A DNA stretch of 11,380 nt from Spirochaetaceae bacterium (GCA_017382775.1 JAFNZQ010000216.1:1-11380); one strand, 5' to 3'; shown: positions 1 to 7,610, numbered from the stretch's first letter. Notes: generated by a model from the sequence alone, not told the origin. Program-made: numbers and translations.

Positions 1-1
1 A

Positions 2-751
2 ATGGATCTATCCTTTCGTTGCATAGTTACCGATCCTTTTGCCCCGGAAGCGGCATGGTTTTACAGCAAAAATGTTCAGTACAACGTGTTTTCGGAACGG
101 GCTCGGAACATGGCAATTCAGCGATTCGGCATTCCGGAAGAAAATGTGTCGATTATGCCCTTCATCTTAAACAAAAAATATTCCAACCCGCCCACTCCTC
201 AGCGAATCGCCGAACTTCGGGAAAAATACGGATTTGCTCCCGGTCGTCGCATTTTACTTCTGGCAGGCGGTGGCGAAGGATTGCCCCATGCAACGGCCGT
301 GGTAAATGCTTGTTTGCAACGTAAAAACGATTTTGCTTTGGTTGTGGTTTGTGGCCGGGCCAAGGTTATGGAAAAGTCACTGAAGCTCATCGCAGCTTCG
401 AATCCATCTTTGGATCTTCACGTTTTCGGCTTTGTGGATTTTATGGAAGAGTTGATTGCCATTTGCGACTGTGCGGTAATCAAGGCCGGTCCCGCTACCC
501 TGATGGAAGTGTTGCGTTATCGCAAACCGGTGATTATTTGCTCATACATCAAACACGAAATGGCAAATATCCGTTTTGCTCGCTACCATAAAGTGGGATG
601 GCTGATTCGCAAGCCGGCTCGAATCATTGAACAGGTGGAAAAACTTTTCAGCGATAATCAATATTACGAGAAAATCCGGGAAAATCTCGCTAAAATCCAA
701 ATCGACACCGATCTCGCTCCCTATGTGGATAAATTGATGGAAGAAAATTAA
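2..751 (+). CDS. Glycolipid glycosyltransferase, MGDG synthase/UgtP-like (5' end off the window)
   Basis: C-terminal part of a GT-B glycosyltransferase of the MurG/monogalactosyldiacylglycerol-synthase type. Such enzymes transfer a hexose from a nucleotide sugar to a lipid acceptor at the inner face of the cytoplasmic membrane. Seen: the opening segment around residues 9-20 (VTDPFAPEAAWF) resembles the family's 'VTD' segment, which normally follows about 150 residues of acceptor-binding domain. The Rossmann glycine-rich loop GGGEG is at 89-93, a CGR strand end at 117-119, and the nucleotide-sugar-binding stretch KAGPATLMEVL at 161-171 carries the family glutamate. The ATG at base 2 is therefore probably an internal methionine and the gene begins left of the window. 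The last four bases overlap the stop of the convergent CCA gene. The donor sugar and lipid acceptor cannot be told; a MurG-like role is less likely. The fold class is fairly certain, the substrate is not. Confidence 0.8.
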   Translation: MDLSFRCIVTDPFAPEAAWFYSKNVQYNVFSERARNMAIQRFGIPEENVSIMPFILNKKYSNPPTPQRIAELREKYGFAPGRRILLLAGGGEGLPHATAVVNACLQRKNDFALVVVCGRAKVMEKSLKLIAASNPSLDLHVFGFVDFMEELIAICDCAVIKAGPATLMEVLRYRKPVIICSYIKHEMANIRFARYHKVGWLIRKPARIIEQVEKLFSDNQYYEKIRENLAKIQIDTDLAPYVDKLMEEN

Positions 752-2139
752 AGGTTGTTGAGATTTTTTGCCAGGTTCAAAAGTTTTTCTTTCTGATTCA
801 TCTCCGGAGAATCCAAAACGGTATTCAACAGTTCGTTCAATGTCCAACCGATTTTTATTCCGTTGGTAATTCCCATTTGAATCAAGTCCTTTCCGTTGAC
901 TTCCAAATCTTTAAGGGAAAGAGCTCCGTCTTGGGAAAGTATCTGTTCAATTCGTTCTTCAAAGGCGTCCAGGTTTTTGCAAGTTTGGGGATGATTTTCC
1001 AATGCGAAGGCATCGGCACGGCGTAAATCGAAAAGTGAATTGAGAATACCCGGGTTGGAATTTAGGTTTAATCGCGACAGGAATCGCCGAACGGCCGCAT
1101 CGGACCAACATGGCTCGTAAGAAAACATATGATTTTCGATTAACAGGCATACTCGCTTCACCGTTGCATTGGGAAAACGCAGTCGCGTCAAAATTGTGTT
1201 GGCCATTTCTCTGCTCAAATTTTCGTGTCCATAAAATGTTTGGCGACCTGCATCTTCCCGAGACGGCTCCGCGCATTGTGGTTTCCCCACATCATGGAAC
1301 AGGGCTGCCAAAGCCAGGTTTCGTCTTTCGTCTTCGACCACATCGGAGCCTTGTAGGAAGTGGGCAATTCCGTCTACGGCGTAAAAAAGATGAGTCATAA
1401 CATCAAAACTGTGGAATCCCCCTTGATGACAATCCTTGCACCGGCATAATTCAGGAACGAAAATTTGCAGGATTCCGGTTTCTTCCATTAGAAAAAGAGC
1501 CTCCGACGGTTTTTTTGTCAGTAGAATTTTCGAAAATTCATCGGTAAATCGTTCTATGGAAATTTTTTTCACTGTGTCCAGACAGTGGGGGATTTCCGCC
1601 AAGGTTTCGGGATGAATTTGAAATCCCAATTTGGATGCAAAGCGAATTGCGCGAATTGGCCGTAATCCATCTTCTGAAAAACGCTCCCGGGGACTTCCCA
1701 CAGCGCGGATTATTCCATTTTGCAAATCCTTTCGTCCGTTAAAGGGATCGCAGATAAGTCCGTTTTCCAAAGAAGCAGCAATGGCATTCACGGTAAAATC
1801 TCTGCGGGATAAATCTTCTTCCACAGTGGATGCAAAGGAGACATTGGTGGGATGACGACCATCGCTGTAATCGCTGTCGGTTCGGAATGTGGTAACTTCA
1901 ATTTTCTCGCCACCGAAAAGCACAGTAACGGTTCCGTGGGCAATTCCTGTGGGAATAACGTGTTTGAACAGAGACATTACCTGCTTGGGAGTGGCATTTG
2001 TGGCCACATCATAGTCAGAACATGATTTTTTTAACAGAGAATCGCGGACAGCACCTCCCACCAAAAAGGCTTCGAATCCGCCTTCTTTCAATATTCGCCC
2101 GAAAGTTTGCAACGAACGGGCGATTTTTATTCGATTCAC
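748..2139 (-). CDS. cca: CCA-adding tRNA nucleotidyltransferase (class II, with HD domain)
   Basis: Adds or repairs the 3' CCA of tRNAs in the cytoplasm using CTP and ATP. Seen in 463 residues: the nucleotidyltransferase signature GGAVRD at 28-33, the metal-binding pair D42/D44 in SDYDVAT, RRDFTVNA at 112-119, EDGLRPIRAIRFA at 156-168, an HD phosphohydrolase core HDVGKP at 282-287, and a C-terminal tail with GKDLIQMGI near 416-424 like that of other HD-containing CCA enzymes. The length fits the family. The start is GTG (2137-2139), overlapping the upstream stop as GTGA, with an AAGGA Shine-Dalgarno at 2149-2153, 9 bases away. It is the last gene of the operon and its stop overlaps the convergent glycosyltransferase stop. 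Oddity: three cysteines (C232, C234, C237) lie just before the HD domain; a metal role is only a guess. A poly(A) polymerase or partial (A- or CC-adding) enzyme cannot be excluded from sequence alone. Confidence 0.93.
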   Translation of the reverse strand: MNRIKIARSLQTFGRILKEGGFEAFLVGGAVRDSLLKKSCSDYDVATNATPKQVMSLFKHVIPTGIAHGTVTVLFGGEKIEVTTFRTDSDYSDGRHPTNVSFASTVEEDLSRRDFTVNAIAASLENGLICDPFNGRKDLQNGIIRAVGSPRERFSEDGLRPIRAIRFASKLGFQIHPETLAEIPHCLDTVKKISIERFTDEFSKILLTKKPSEALFLMEETGILQIFVPELCRCKDCHQGGFHSFDVMTHLFYAVDGIAHFLQGSDVVEDERRNLALAALFHDVGKPQCAEPSREDAGRQTFYGHENLSREMANTILTRLRFPNATVKRVCLLIENHMFSYEPCWSDAAVRRFLSRLNLNSNPGILNSLFDLRRADAFALENHPQTCKNLDAFEERIEQILSQDGALSLKDLEVNGKDLIQMGITNGIKIGWTLNELLNTVLDSPEMNQKEKLLNLAKNLNNL

Positions 2140-2945
2140 GGGAGAAGGTCCTTAATTTTGATTATTTCCAGTAATTCCGGATTTTCCTTTACGGCATTTG
2201 CCCAACGCAAATAGCGTTCCATTGCGTAAAAATCAGCCGATGAGACATCCCCAGCCACCGATAAATCTGCGGAAAGTTGCTCTTCCATTTTTGCCAAATA
2301 ATCGTTGTAGGCGGATTTAGCCACATTGTACAGGGGAATGTTGGGAACCTTGTCAACGGAAACGGAAAATTCCGTAACAGTAATCCGGGGATAATTGGTT
2401 TCAAAATCGAAAATGGCCTTTCCCTCTTCCAAATTGAGAGTAAAATCCGTGGATGTAACTTCCTCGGAAGACCGGAATTTATTTTCAAAATGGGAAATTA
2501 TTTCGGTTTTCAAAAGTTCAGCCTGGTTTTTCAGAAAATTTGTTAAATCCTCTTGAGTTTCCACAGACTTTTTTGCAACCAAATCGCTCATATGAGCCAA
2601 ATTTACCTGCACCGTGGCCTTATATTTTACGGAATAGGAAAAATCACCCTCGGAAAGCAACTTTTTGTAGGTATCCGCCATGGGAAGATCTTGGGAAATA
2701 ACACCTTCCACAGATGTGGGGACGTTTTCGAAAATAAAAAGTCGGGAATTATCGGGGATTAAACATTGCCATCGCCATGCAAATTGTCCGTTTTCGATAA
2801 CGTCTTTTTCGATTCCGTTGGTTTGGGAAGAAAAAACACCGAATTTTCCAACGGGAATCCTATGTTGAACCCATCCGTAGTAAAAAACTGCGGCGGCTCC
2901 GGCCAGGAGAAATAAAAAAAACAAAAATCCCAAGAATTTTTTCAT
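2136..2945 (-). CDS. Membrane-anchored extracytoplasmic protein of unknown function
   Basis: Not recognised with confidence. Seen: 269 residues starting with two lysines and a hydrophobic helix at about 4-23, without a lipobox cysteine, so probably an uncleaved N-terminal anchor with the rest outside the cytoplasm. The segment just after the helix (residues 30-62, with VGKFGVFSSQTNGI and later ENGQFAWRW) recalls the start of SPFH/band-7 proteins, and the mixed beta then charged-helical layout (about 110-230) would fit a degenerate band-7 fold; this is inference. It sits between the HExxH lipoprotein and the CCA gene, overlapping the CCA start by 4 bases. It is the one operon gene not overlapping its upstream neighbour: a 52-base gap carries a strong promoter ending 6 bases before the ATG, and no good Shine-Dalgarno is visible. 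Translation is probably leaderless from that promoter. Confidence 0.8.
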   Translation of the reverse strand: MKKFLGFLFFLFLLAGAAAVFYYGWVQHRIPVGKFGVFSSQTNGIEKDVIENGQFAWRWQCLIPDNSRLFIFENVPTSVEGVISQDLPMADTYKKLLSEGDFSYSVKYKATVQVNLAHMSDLVAKKSVETQEDLTNFLKNQAELLKTEIISHFENKFRSSEEVTSTDFTLNLEEGKAIFDFETNYPRITVTEFSVSVDKVPNIPLYNVAKSAYNDYLAKMEEQLSADLSVAGDVSSADFYAMERYLRWANAVKENPELLEIIKIKDLLP

Positions 2946-2951
2946 AAGGAT

Positions 2952-2980
2952 ATTCTACCATGTTTTTTTTATTTTGTCAA
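2952..2980 (-). promoter_or_regulatory. Internal sigma-70 promoter, predicted leaderless
   Basis: On the minus strand a perfect -35 TTGACA (2975-2980) is followed by exactly 17 bases and a -10 TAGAAT (2952-2957, 5 of 6). Six bases, ATCCTT, separate the -10 from the ATG at 2943-2945, so the expected +1 is the A of the start codon. It would let the membrane protein and the CCA enzyme be made independently of the upstream lipoprotein genes. Confidence 0.75.
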
Positions 2981-2997
2981 CCTGATTTTCCCGTTGC

Positions 2998-4590
2998 CTA
3001 CAAGTTTCTCACATTTATTAGATGCATCCGTCCGGCCTCAAAACCGTATTTCCCTTTCAGAAATGCGGACAGATTTTTTGAAGCAGTTACAAATTTTTCC
3101 GCTTTGTTGGCAATAATAACTTTTGCTGCTTCAGATGTGTTCATAAAATAAATTTGGGCCAGGTTTTTGGAAAAATATTCACTTAAATCACCGGTGGGTT
3201 GTTGGAGAACGTAGGCCATGAACTCGTTTTTAATAAGATACTCATCGGTGGCATCGTATTGTAAATTGGGGTTTCTCGAAAAGTAGTCCAGCAAAAACTG
3301 CCTTTCCGTCTGTCCCACATTGTAAAATTCCCGTTCAACTGCCTCTTGAAATTCCACATCGGTAAAATAAATTCCGTGGAGAAGTTCGTGTACCAAAAGC
3401 TTCATTCGCAACCGATTTGAAGTTTGCCGACTTATGGAAACCACCGATCCATTTCCCGGAAGAAAGCCGCCGTTGGGATTTTCCACAATGATTCCGTTCC
3501 GTTTTAAAATTTCCAAAAGGACCTTTTCGCCGTTGGAAATTTCCATTTTGCGAGTTTCAATTATGGTGAAAAATTCCGCCAAGGTTTCGTTGCGATAGTC
3601 ATGGGCGTTAAATCCGTGCAAATTGGAAATTTCCTCAAAGGTGGGAATAGTGCCGCGATATCCGGCCTTTTCCGCAAAAAACGCGAGACGTTTCAAAAAT
3701 TCGTCCTGCACCGAATGATTCATAAAGTCGAAAATCAAAATTTGCGGCAACTGAGGCCATGAAAAAAGTTCGAAAGTGGTTTGTCGCCATTGATCCTGTT
3801 GCCACGAAACAATCAGCCCCGGATCCGCGGGGATGGGAACCAACGTGCTTTCGATTTCCGCCTTTTCAAAAACAATTCCGCGGATTCCCCGGCTTTGAGC
3901 AGTGAAAATTCCGTTTTGGGCGGTGAAATTTCCCATTTGTCGGGTGTCCAATGGAATTTCGCCGGAAAATCCTTCGGTTTGAACTGTAAAAATGGATTTA
4001 GCCCCTTGGATTTTTACAAATTCCGGAGGATTTTCCTCCAAGAGAATTTTTATTCTTCCGGGAATTCCCACCATTGGGGAAAAATCCCCTTGGACAGTTT
4101 CCGCGGAAAAATTTCCACCATGGGCGGGAAAACCAAAATGGACTTCAGTGGAAGAAATTTCCGTTCCCAAAAACGCTTCGTCCACAGACGCGCGGATTAG
4201 TTGCAGCGGAGACGAAGAGTAGACGTAAAAACCAAAGGCGGCCACATCGGGAAAGGCAATGGAAATCCGAACTGTTGCCTCACGGTTTTTGGGGTGAACG
4301 ATGGCGAAAAAGGGATTTTTTTCGTTGCTGTCATGGAGAAATCCCAAAACCACCGGAGAACTTTCTTCCATAAAGGAAAAATCCACATGGAGACTCCGAC
4401 CTGTGGCTGTTATCGGTTCCTCAAAAAGAAAACGTATTTCTTCTCCGGCAGGGATTTTCCCCTCTTTCCCTGCATTTTCCAATGGAAAAATCTTTCCGGA
4501 CTCTCCGTTAATCAAAAATGGGACCGCACTCTGTTTTTGGCAAGAAATTAGGCAAATCAATAGAAAAAATACGAACAAAATTTTTTTCAT
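2998..4590 (-). CDS. Lipoprotein with zincin (HExxH) metallopeptidase motif
   Basis: Predicted exported lipoprotein of 530 residues. Seen: a lysine-rich N-terminus, a hydrophobic core and a lipobox LISC with C17 as the lipidation site. Residues about 20-260 are rich in beta strand and glycine, without a domain I can name. The C-terminal half holds HELLHGIYF at 401-409, an HExxH zinc site with a downstream NEFMAY glutamate at E456, the spacing expected of a gluzincin-type third ligand. The predicted role is therefore a cell-envelope metallopeptidase; substrate unknown. The start ATG overlaps the OGG stop (ATGA) and has AAGGA at 4598-4602, 7 bases upstream, so translation is probably coupled to the glycosylase. 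After its stop there is no terminator-like hairpin before the next gene. Lipidation is fairly sure; peptidase activity is inferred from the motif only. Confidence 0.85.
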   Translation of the reverse strand: MKKILFVFFLLICLISCQKQSAVPFLINGESGKIFPLENAGKEGKIPAGEEIRFLFEEPITATGRSLHVDFSFMEESSPVVLGFLHDSNEKNPFFAIVHPKNREATVRISIAFPDVAAFGFYVYSSSPLQLIRASVDEAFLGTEISSTEVHFGFPAHGGNFSAETVQGDFSPMVGIPGRIKILLEENPPEFVKIQGAKSIFTVQTEGFSGEIPLDTRQMGNFTAQNGIFTAQSRGIRGIVFEKAEIESTLVPIPADPGLIVSWQQDQWRQTTFELFSWPQLPQILIFDFMNHSVQDEFLKRLAFFAEKAGYRGTIPTFEEISNLHGFNAHDYRNETLAEFFTIIETRKMEISNGEKVLLEILKRNGIIVENPNGGFLPGNGSVVSISRQTSNRLRMKLLVHELLHGIYFTDVEFQEAVEREFYNVGQTERQFLLDYFSRNPNLQYDATDEYLIKNEFMAYVLQQPTGDLSEYFSKNLAQIYFMNTSEAAKVIIANKAEKFVTASKNLSAFLKGKYGFEAGRMHLINVRNL

Positions 4591-5411
4591 GATTCATTCC
4601 TTATATAATGAAAAAGATATTGTTGGGCAATTCCTGCCACGTCATTAAACATGTGAGGAAATCCATGGGGATAAAACCGCTCCATAATTCGTTTAACCCA
4701 CACATCCACGGGAAAGGCATCGGTACGATGGAGACCGTAAAGCAAAATACATTGGGCAACTTTGGGGCCGACGCCTTTCAGTTCACATAATTTTTTTTCG
4801 GCCTCTTTCAAAGGAAGGGAGGCAATTTCGTCAAAATCAATTTTGCCGTCGCATAATGCCCGAGCGGTGGAGATTAAATATTCCCCACGATAACCGCACC
4901 GCAATTCTCGACAAAGTTCTTCTTCATTTCGGGATGCGATTTGTTCCGGAGTGGGGAACGCAAACAGGTTCTCTCCCAAGGGCGTTCCGCATAATGAAGA
5001 AAGTTTTTCCACGATTTTTTTTATTCGGGGAATGTTATTGTTTTGGGATATTATAAAACTAAATGTCGCTTCCGCGGAATTTTGCCGTAAAATACGGATT
5101 CCGGAAAATTTTTTTATAGCCATTTTTAGCGTGGAATCCCCGGAAAGACGGTTCAATATTTCCGAATAGTCGGTTCCAAAATCGAAGTAATGAAACCAAA
5201 AATCATTAAACTCGTCTAAATCAATGCCGTGGAAAAGAAAACCGCCTGCAATTTCTTGAAGAAGAAGTTTCTTGTTGGAGGCGACTCCGAAAAATAGTCC
5301 GTCATCCCGTAAAGTCCAGCGAAAAGCCTGACCGCAATCAAGGGTTTCCGCCGGATTGAAATTACCTATGTCTGAAACAAAAATTCCGCCATCACGTTGA
5401 GAAACAATCAC
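4587..5411 (-). CDS. ogg: 8-oxoguanine DNA glycosylase/AP lyase (OGG1 family)
   Basis: Base-excision repair enzyme that removes 8-oxoguanine from DNA and cuts the strand by beta elimination. Seen in 274 residues: an N-terminal beta domain with LDCGQAFRW (24-32), like the eukaryotic OGG1 SGQ-FRW segment; SQNNNIPRI (122-130), matching the OGG1 NNN lesion-strand contact; the helix-hairpin-helix LKGVGPKVAQC (211-221) with catalytic lysine K217; and PVDVW (234-238) with catalytic aspartate D236. Presence of the lysine indicates a bifunctional glycosylase/lyase rather than a monofunctional AlkA. The length fits bacterial OGG1 proteins of the Clostridium type. The start is GTG, overlapping the lipoprotein stop as GTGA, with a weak GGTGGG at 5419-5424. 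The stop overlaps the next lipoprotein start as ATGA. Translational coupling on both sides is likely. Confidence 0.93.
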   Translation of the reverse strand: MIVSQRDGGIFVSDIGNFNPAETLDCGQAFRWTLRDDGLFFGVASNKKLLLQEIAGGFLFHGIDLDEFNDFWFHYFDFGTDYSEILNRLSGDSTLKMAIKKFSGIRILRQNSAEATFSFIISQNNNIPRIKKIVEKLSSLCGTPLGENLFAFPTPEQIASRNEEELCRELRCGYRGEYLISTARALCDGKIDFDEIASLPLKEAEKKLCELKGVGPKVAQCILLYGLHRTDAFPVDVWVKRIMERFYPHGFPHMFNDVAGIAQQYLFHYIRNES

Positions 5412-7402
5412 AGCTTAACCCACCAGGGGAAAAGCATGTATGAGCTTGCCGGAGGCACCTGTTCATATGTTCCGTCATCCTTCTCGTTGATGACACCGCC
5501 CTGGTCCCATTTACGCACCGACCGCAGGGCTTTGTCGTAATACATTGTTCCGTCTTCCATCACGTAGCCTTTGAATTCATACCCGCTTCGTGTGGGTGCC
5601 TCAATGGGGTTACCGCCGGTATCGCAAATTTGCGGCATATCTTCACCGTAACTTACACGAACCGAGTAAACGTCATCCAGGCCGGAAGCCTCATCGGCAT
5701 TTATGTTGTTAATCTGCAAAGTGGCCATATAGGGTTCCCATTCCGCAGTAAGAACGGCAGTTTTCGAGTTGGAGTACCACGTGTTGCTGCTTCCCATATT
5801 TTGGTTGCAGTACGGAGTTTTAACAACCCCCTCCGCTGATGTGGAAGTGAAGAAATATCCTTCGAAAATATATCCTTCTCGAAGGGGACGATCACTTTTT
5901 TTGAATGTTATAGGCTCACCGTATGTGGCCACCACCGATGTGGTGGGAGATTTTCCCCCATTGAGATCCAAAGCAATGTCCGTTTTAGCCCATTTATATG
6001 TACAGTTGAGATAGATATCGTGTTCGGGCATAATAAAGGAGGTGTATCCATTGGCCATATCCGCATAGGTACGAGAGGGATCAGTTGCGGTCTTAGTCCA
6101 ATTAAGCCTATATGTTTCTTCCTCCGGAGCATATTGCTGGGTGGAATTTGGCAAAAGGGACACGTAAACCCTCTCTCCCGCGGTGACATTGGTTATGACC
6201 GGATTGGTACGATTGGGGTGAGAGGTATTTGCCGCATCGGCCATAGATGTATCTATAAAAACTCTTTGGTTCGGCAAGGAAATTGTACCGGGATTGCTTA
6301 TCACCGGTGTATCATCGTCCATGACCACCCCTTCCTTGTTAGAGCCTCGGATGGTTCCCCAACGTACGGAATATGTGTCCAGTCCGGTAATACGGGAGGC
6401 ATAAACGCTCCATGAAGATGTTTCGTCCGGATTTATTGCAACCTTATAAGCGTTAATCTGATCATTGGGGACGCGAATCACAAAATTTGATCCGCAGCCG
6501 CTAAAAACGTCCACAGCAAGTTGGGGCGGAACTGCGGCATGACATCTGACGGTTGCCAAACTGGCAAGACCATAGAAGGCACTTTTTCCGATTGTGGTAA
6601 CGGTGGAAGGAATGTACAACTCGTTAATACTGGTTCGCCTCTCACTGGGAGATTCGCTGTTGGTACCAAGGAGATTATCCCCCAGGGCAACTGTGGCAAC
6701 CCCGTTGATACAATCGGGAATATAAAGTTTTGAAAGATTTCCGATTGCCCCCAACCTAACGCTTTTAATTTCGCCACTACCCGGACTGTCCGGGAACAAT
6801 CCCTCCGGATAAGAATAGGCTGTGATTGAAAAAAGTTCGTGGTCGGTTCCGGAAAGTCTGGCCGTTATTTTGGCTTCGCCGGTACCGTTTGCAAGATCAA
6901 TCAAGTTGCCGGTGTTTTTGTCAACACTGATGCTGGTGGGTTTATCGGAATACCATTCCAACTGGGATGAGGAAAGAACGACACCACTTTGCAGAATATT
7001 GGCCGATAAGGGCATTGACCCAACAAAGTGAACTGAACTTCCGTTTTTCACAACCTTTCCACCCGGCTTTTTGACTTCCAGGGTGGTGACGCTGGAACTT
7101 TCGATAAATTTACAGAAAATGGTAATATCCGAATCCGGCATATGGAAACGGGTTCCGTGGATTCCGTATCGAGTTCCGCCGGAAGTGTAGTAGCACAACG
7201 AATCGGTTTCAAATTGTTGTCCGGGATCCGGGGTTATTTCGATTTCCACCATATGGCCAACGCGGAACTGGTTAGCCGGAACATATATTTTACCACCCAC
7301 AACAGATTTGTCAACAGAAACTTTATAATAGTCCGTATAGGTAGTTTCACACGAGAATAAAAGAAGAGTTAAGATTGTAATACAAAAAAATGCTCTTTTC
7401 AT
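5408..7402 (-). CDS. Large modular surface lipoprotein (Ig-like, BspA-like and Listeria-Bacteroides-like repeats)
   Basis: Predicted lipoprotein of 664 residues. Start choice: an in-frame GTG at 7412-7414 exists, but the ATG at 7400-7402 follows GGAGG by 5 bases and gives a clean signal peptide (MKRAFFC...) ending in lipobox LLFSC, C18. Modules in order: an InlB-like beta module at about 27-100 ending in the FHMPDSDI motif; a Big_2-like Ig domain at about 105-195; a single BspA-type leucine-rich unit at about 258-290 (INELYIPSTVTTIGKSAF); a second beta module at about 345-470 ending in FIMPEHDI; and two Listeria-Bacteroides-like repeats at about 473-556 and 560-625, with YIFEGYF and YEFKGYV. 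Such proteins usually sit on the cell surface or in the periplasm and bind host or polymer ligands; here that is inference. First gene of the operon, coupled to OGG by a GTGA overlap. No enzymatic motif seen. Confidence 0.88.
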   Translation of the reverse strand: MKRAFFCITILTLLLFSCETTYTDYYKVSVDKSVVGGKIYVPANQFRVGHMVEIEITPDPGQQFETDSLCYYTSGGTRYGIHGTRFHMPDSDITIFCKFIESSSVTTLEVKKPGGKVVKNGSSVHFVGSMPLSANILQSGVVLSSSQLEWYSDKPTSISVDKNTGNLIDLANGTGEAKITARLSGTDHELFSITAYSYPEGLFPDSPGSGEIKSVRLGAIGNLSKLYIPDCINGVATVALGDNLLGTNSESPSERRTSINELYIPSTVTTIGKSAFYGLASLATVRCHAAVPPQLAVDVFSGCGSNFVIRVPNDQINAYKVAINPDETSSWSVYASRITGLDTYSVRWGTIRGSNKEGVVMDDDTPVISNPGTISLPNQRVFIDTSMADAANTSHPNRTNPVITNVTAGERVYVSLLPNSTQQYAPEEETYRLNWTKTATDPSRTYADMANGYTSFIMPEHDIYLNCTYKWAKTDIALDLNGGKSPTTSVVATYGEPITFKKSDRPLREGYIFEGYFFTSTSAEGVVKTPYCNQNMGSSNTWYSNSKTAVLTAEWEPYMATLQINNINADEASGLDDVYSVRVSYGEDMPQICDTGGNPIEAPTRSGYEFKGYVMEDGTMYYDKALRSVRKWDQGGVINEKDDGTYEQVPPASSYMLFPWWVKL

Positions 7403-7407
7403 ATCAT

Positions 7408-7412
7408 CCTCC
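7408..7412 (-). promoter_or_regulatory. Shine-Dalgarno GGAGG deciding the lipoprotein start
   Basis: A minus-strand GGAGG, 5 bases upstream of the ATG at 7400-7402, selects that ATG over the GTG at 7412-7414. It lies at or next to the predicted transcript 5' end, so the leader would be only about 10 bases long. Confidence 0.8.
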
Positions 7413-7418
7413 ACTTAC

Positions 7419-7447
7419 ATTGTAACATATAAAAGGGAAAAAGTCAA
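7419..7447 (-). promoter_or_regulatory. Sigma-70 promoter of the five-gene operon
   Basis: Minus-strand -35 TTGACT (7442-7447, 5 of 6), spacer of exactly 17 bases, -10 TACAAT (7419-7424, 5 of 6). The expected +1 is near 7412. It precedes the GGAGG and ATG of the modular lipoprotein and should drive all five minus-strand genes down to 748. Confidence 0.75.
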
Positions 7448-7505
7448 GTCTTTTTAAAAAAAACGGCATTTTTTATAAAAAAATTCAGCTTTTTTTTTAA
7501 TATTT
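7448..7505 (-). promoter_or_regulatory. A/T tracts upstream of the operon promoter (possible UP element or curved DNA)
   Basis: Three nearly pure A/T blocks, 7451-7463, 7469-7485 and 7490-7505, are centred about 20 bases apart, close to two helical turns. The nearest covers roughly -39 to -51 relative to the predicted +1, where an UP element would be bound by the RNA polymerase alpha C-terminal domain. This is inference from composition and phasing. Confidence 0.4.
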
Positions 7506-7549
7506 GGTGAAAAATTTTCTGTGTTTTAACTTTTGTCATCGGTCTTCGA

Positions 7550-7571
7550 TTTCCAAAATGTTTCCAAAATG
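7550..7571. repeat. 11-base tandem duplication
   Basis: TTTCCAAAATG occurs twice head to tail (7550-7560 and 7561-7571). Short and possibly trivial. The rest of 7506-7598 shows nothing I can name. Confidence 0.6.
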
Positions 7572-7610
7572 TTAGGGAAATTCGGTGATGGAACACATCG
7601 GCGAAAAATG

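Noticed and set aside
1110-1400. Plus-strand 96-codon frame inside the CCA gene
   Set aside because: Antisense to the conserved HD-domain coding region, with no family features.
4590-4640. Internal promoter before the HExxH lipoprotein (TTGCCC-N17-TATATA)
   Set aside because: Only 4 of 6 matches in each box; a Shine-Dalgarno and an ATGA overlap already explain translation from the operon mRNA.
3781-4648. Several plus-strand open frames of 76-139 codons opposite the HExxH lipoprotein gene
   Set aside because: They are mutually overlapping antisense shadows of a well-supported gene, rich in Lys/Arg/Pro/Ser, without recognisable domains.
7412-7414. GTG as start of the modular lipoprotein
   Set aside because: It overlaps the GGAGG that serves the ATG at 7400-7402, only 4 bases separate it from the -10, and the extra residues (MEDD) would put acidic residues in front of the signal peptide.
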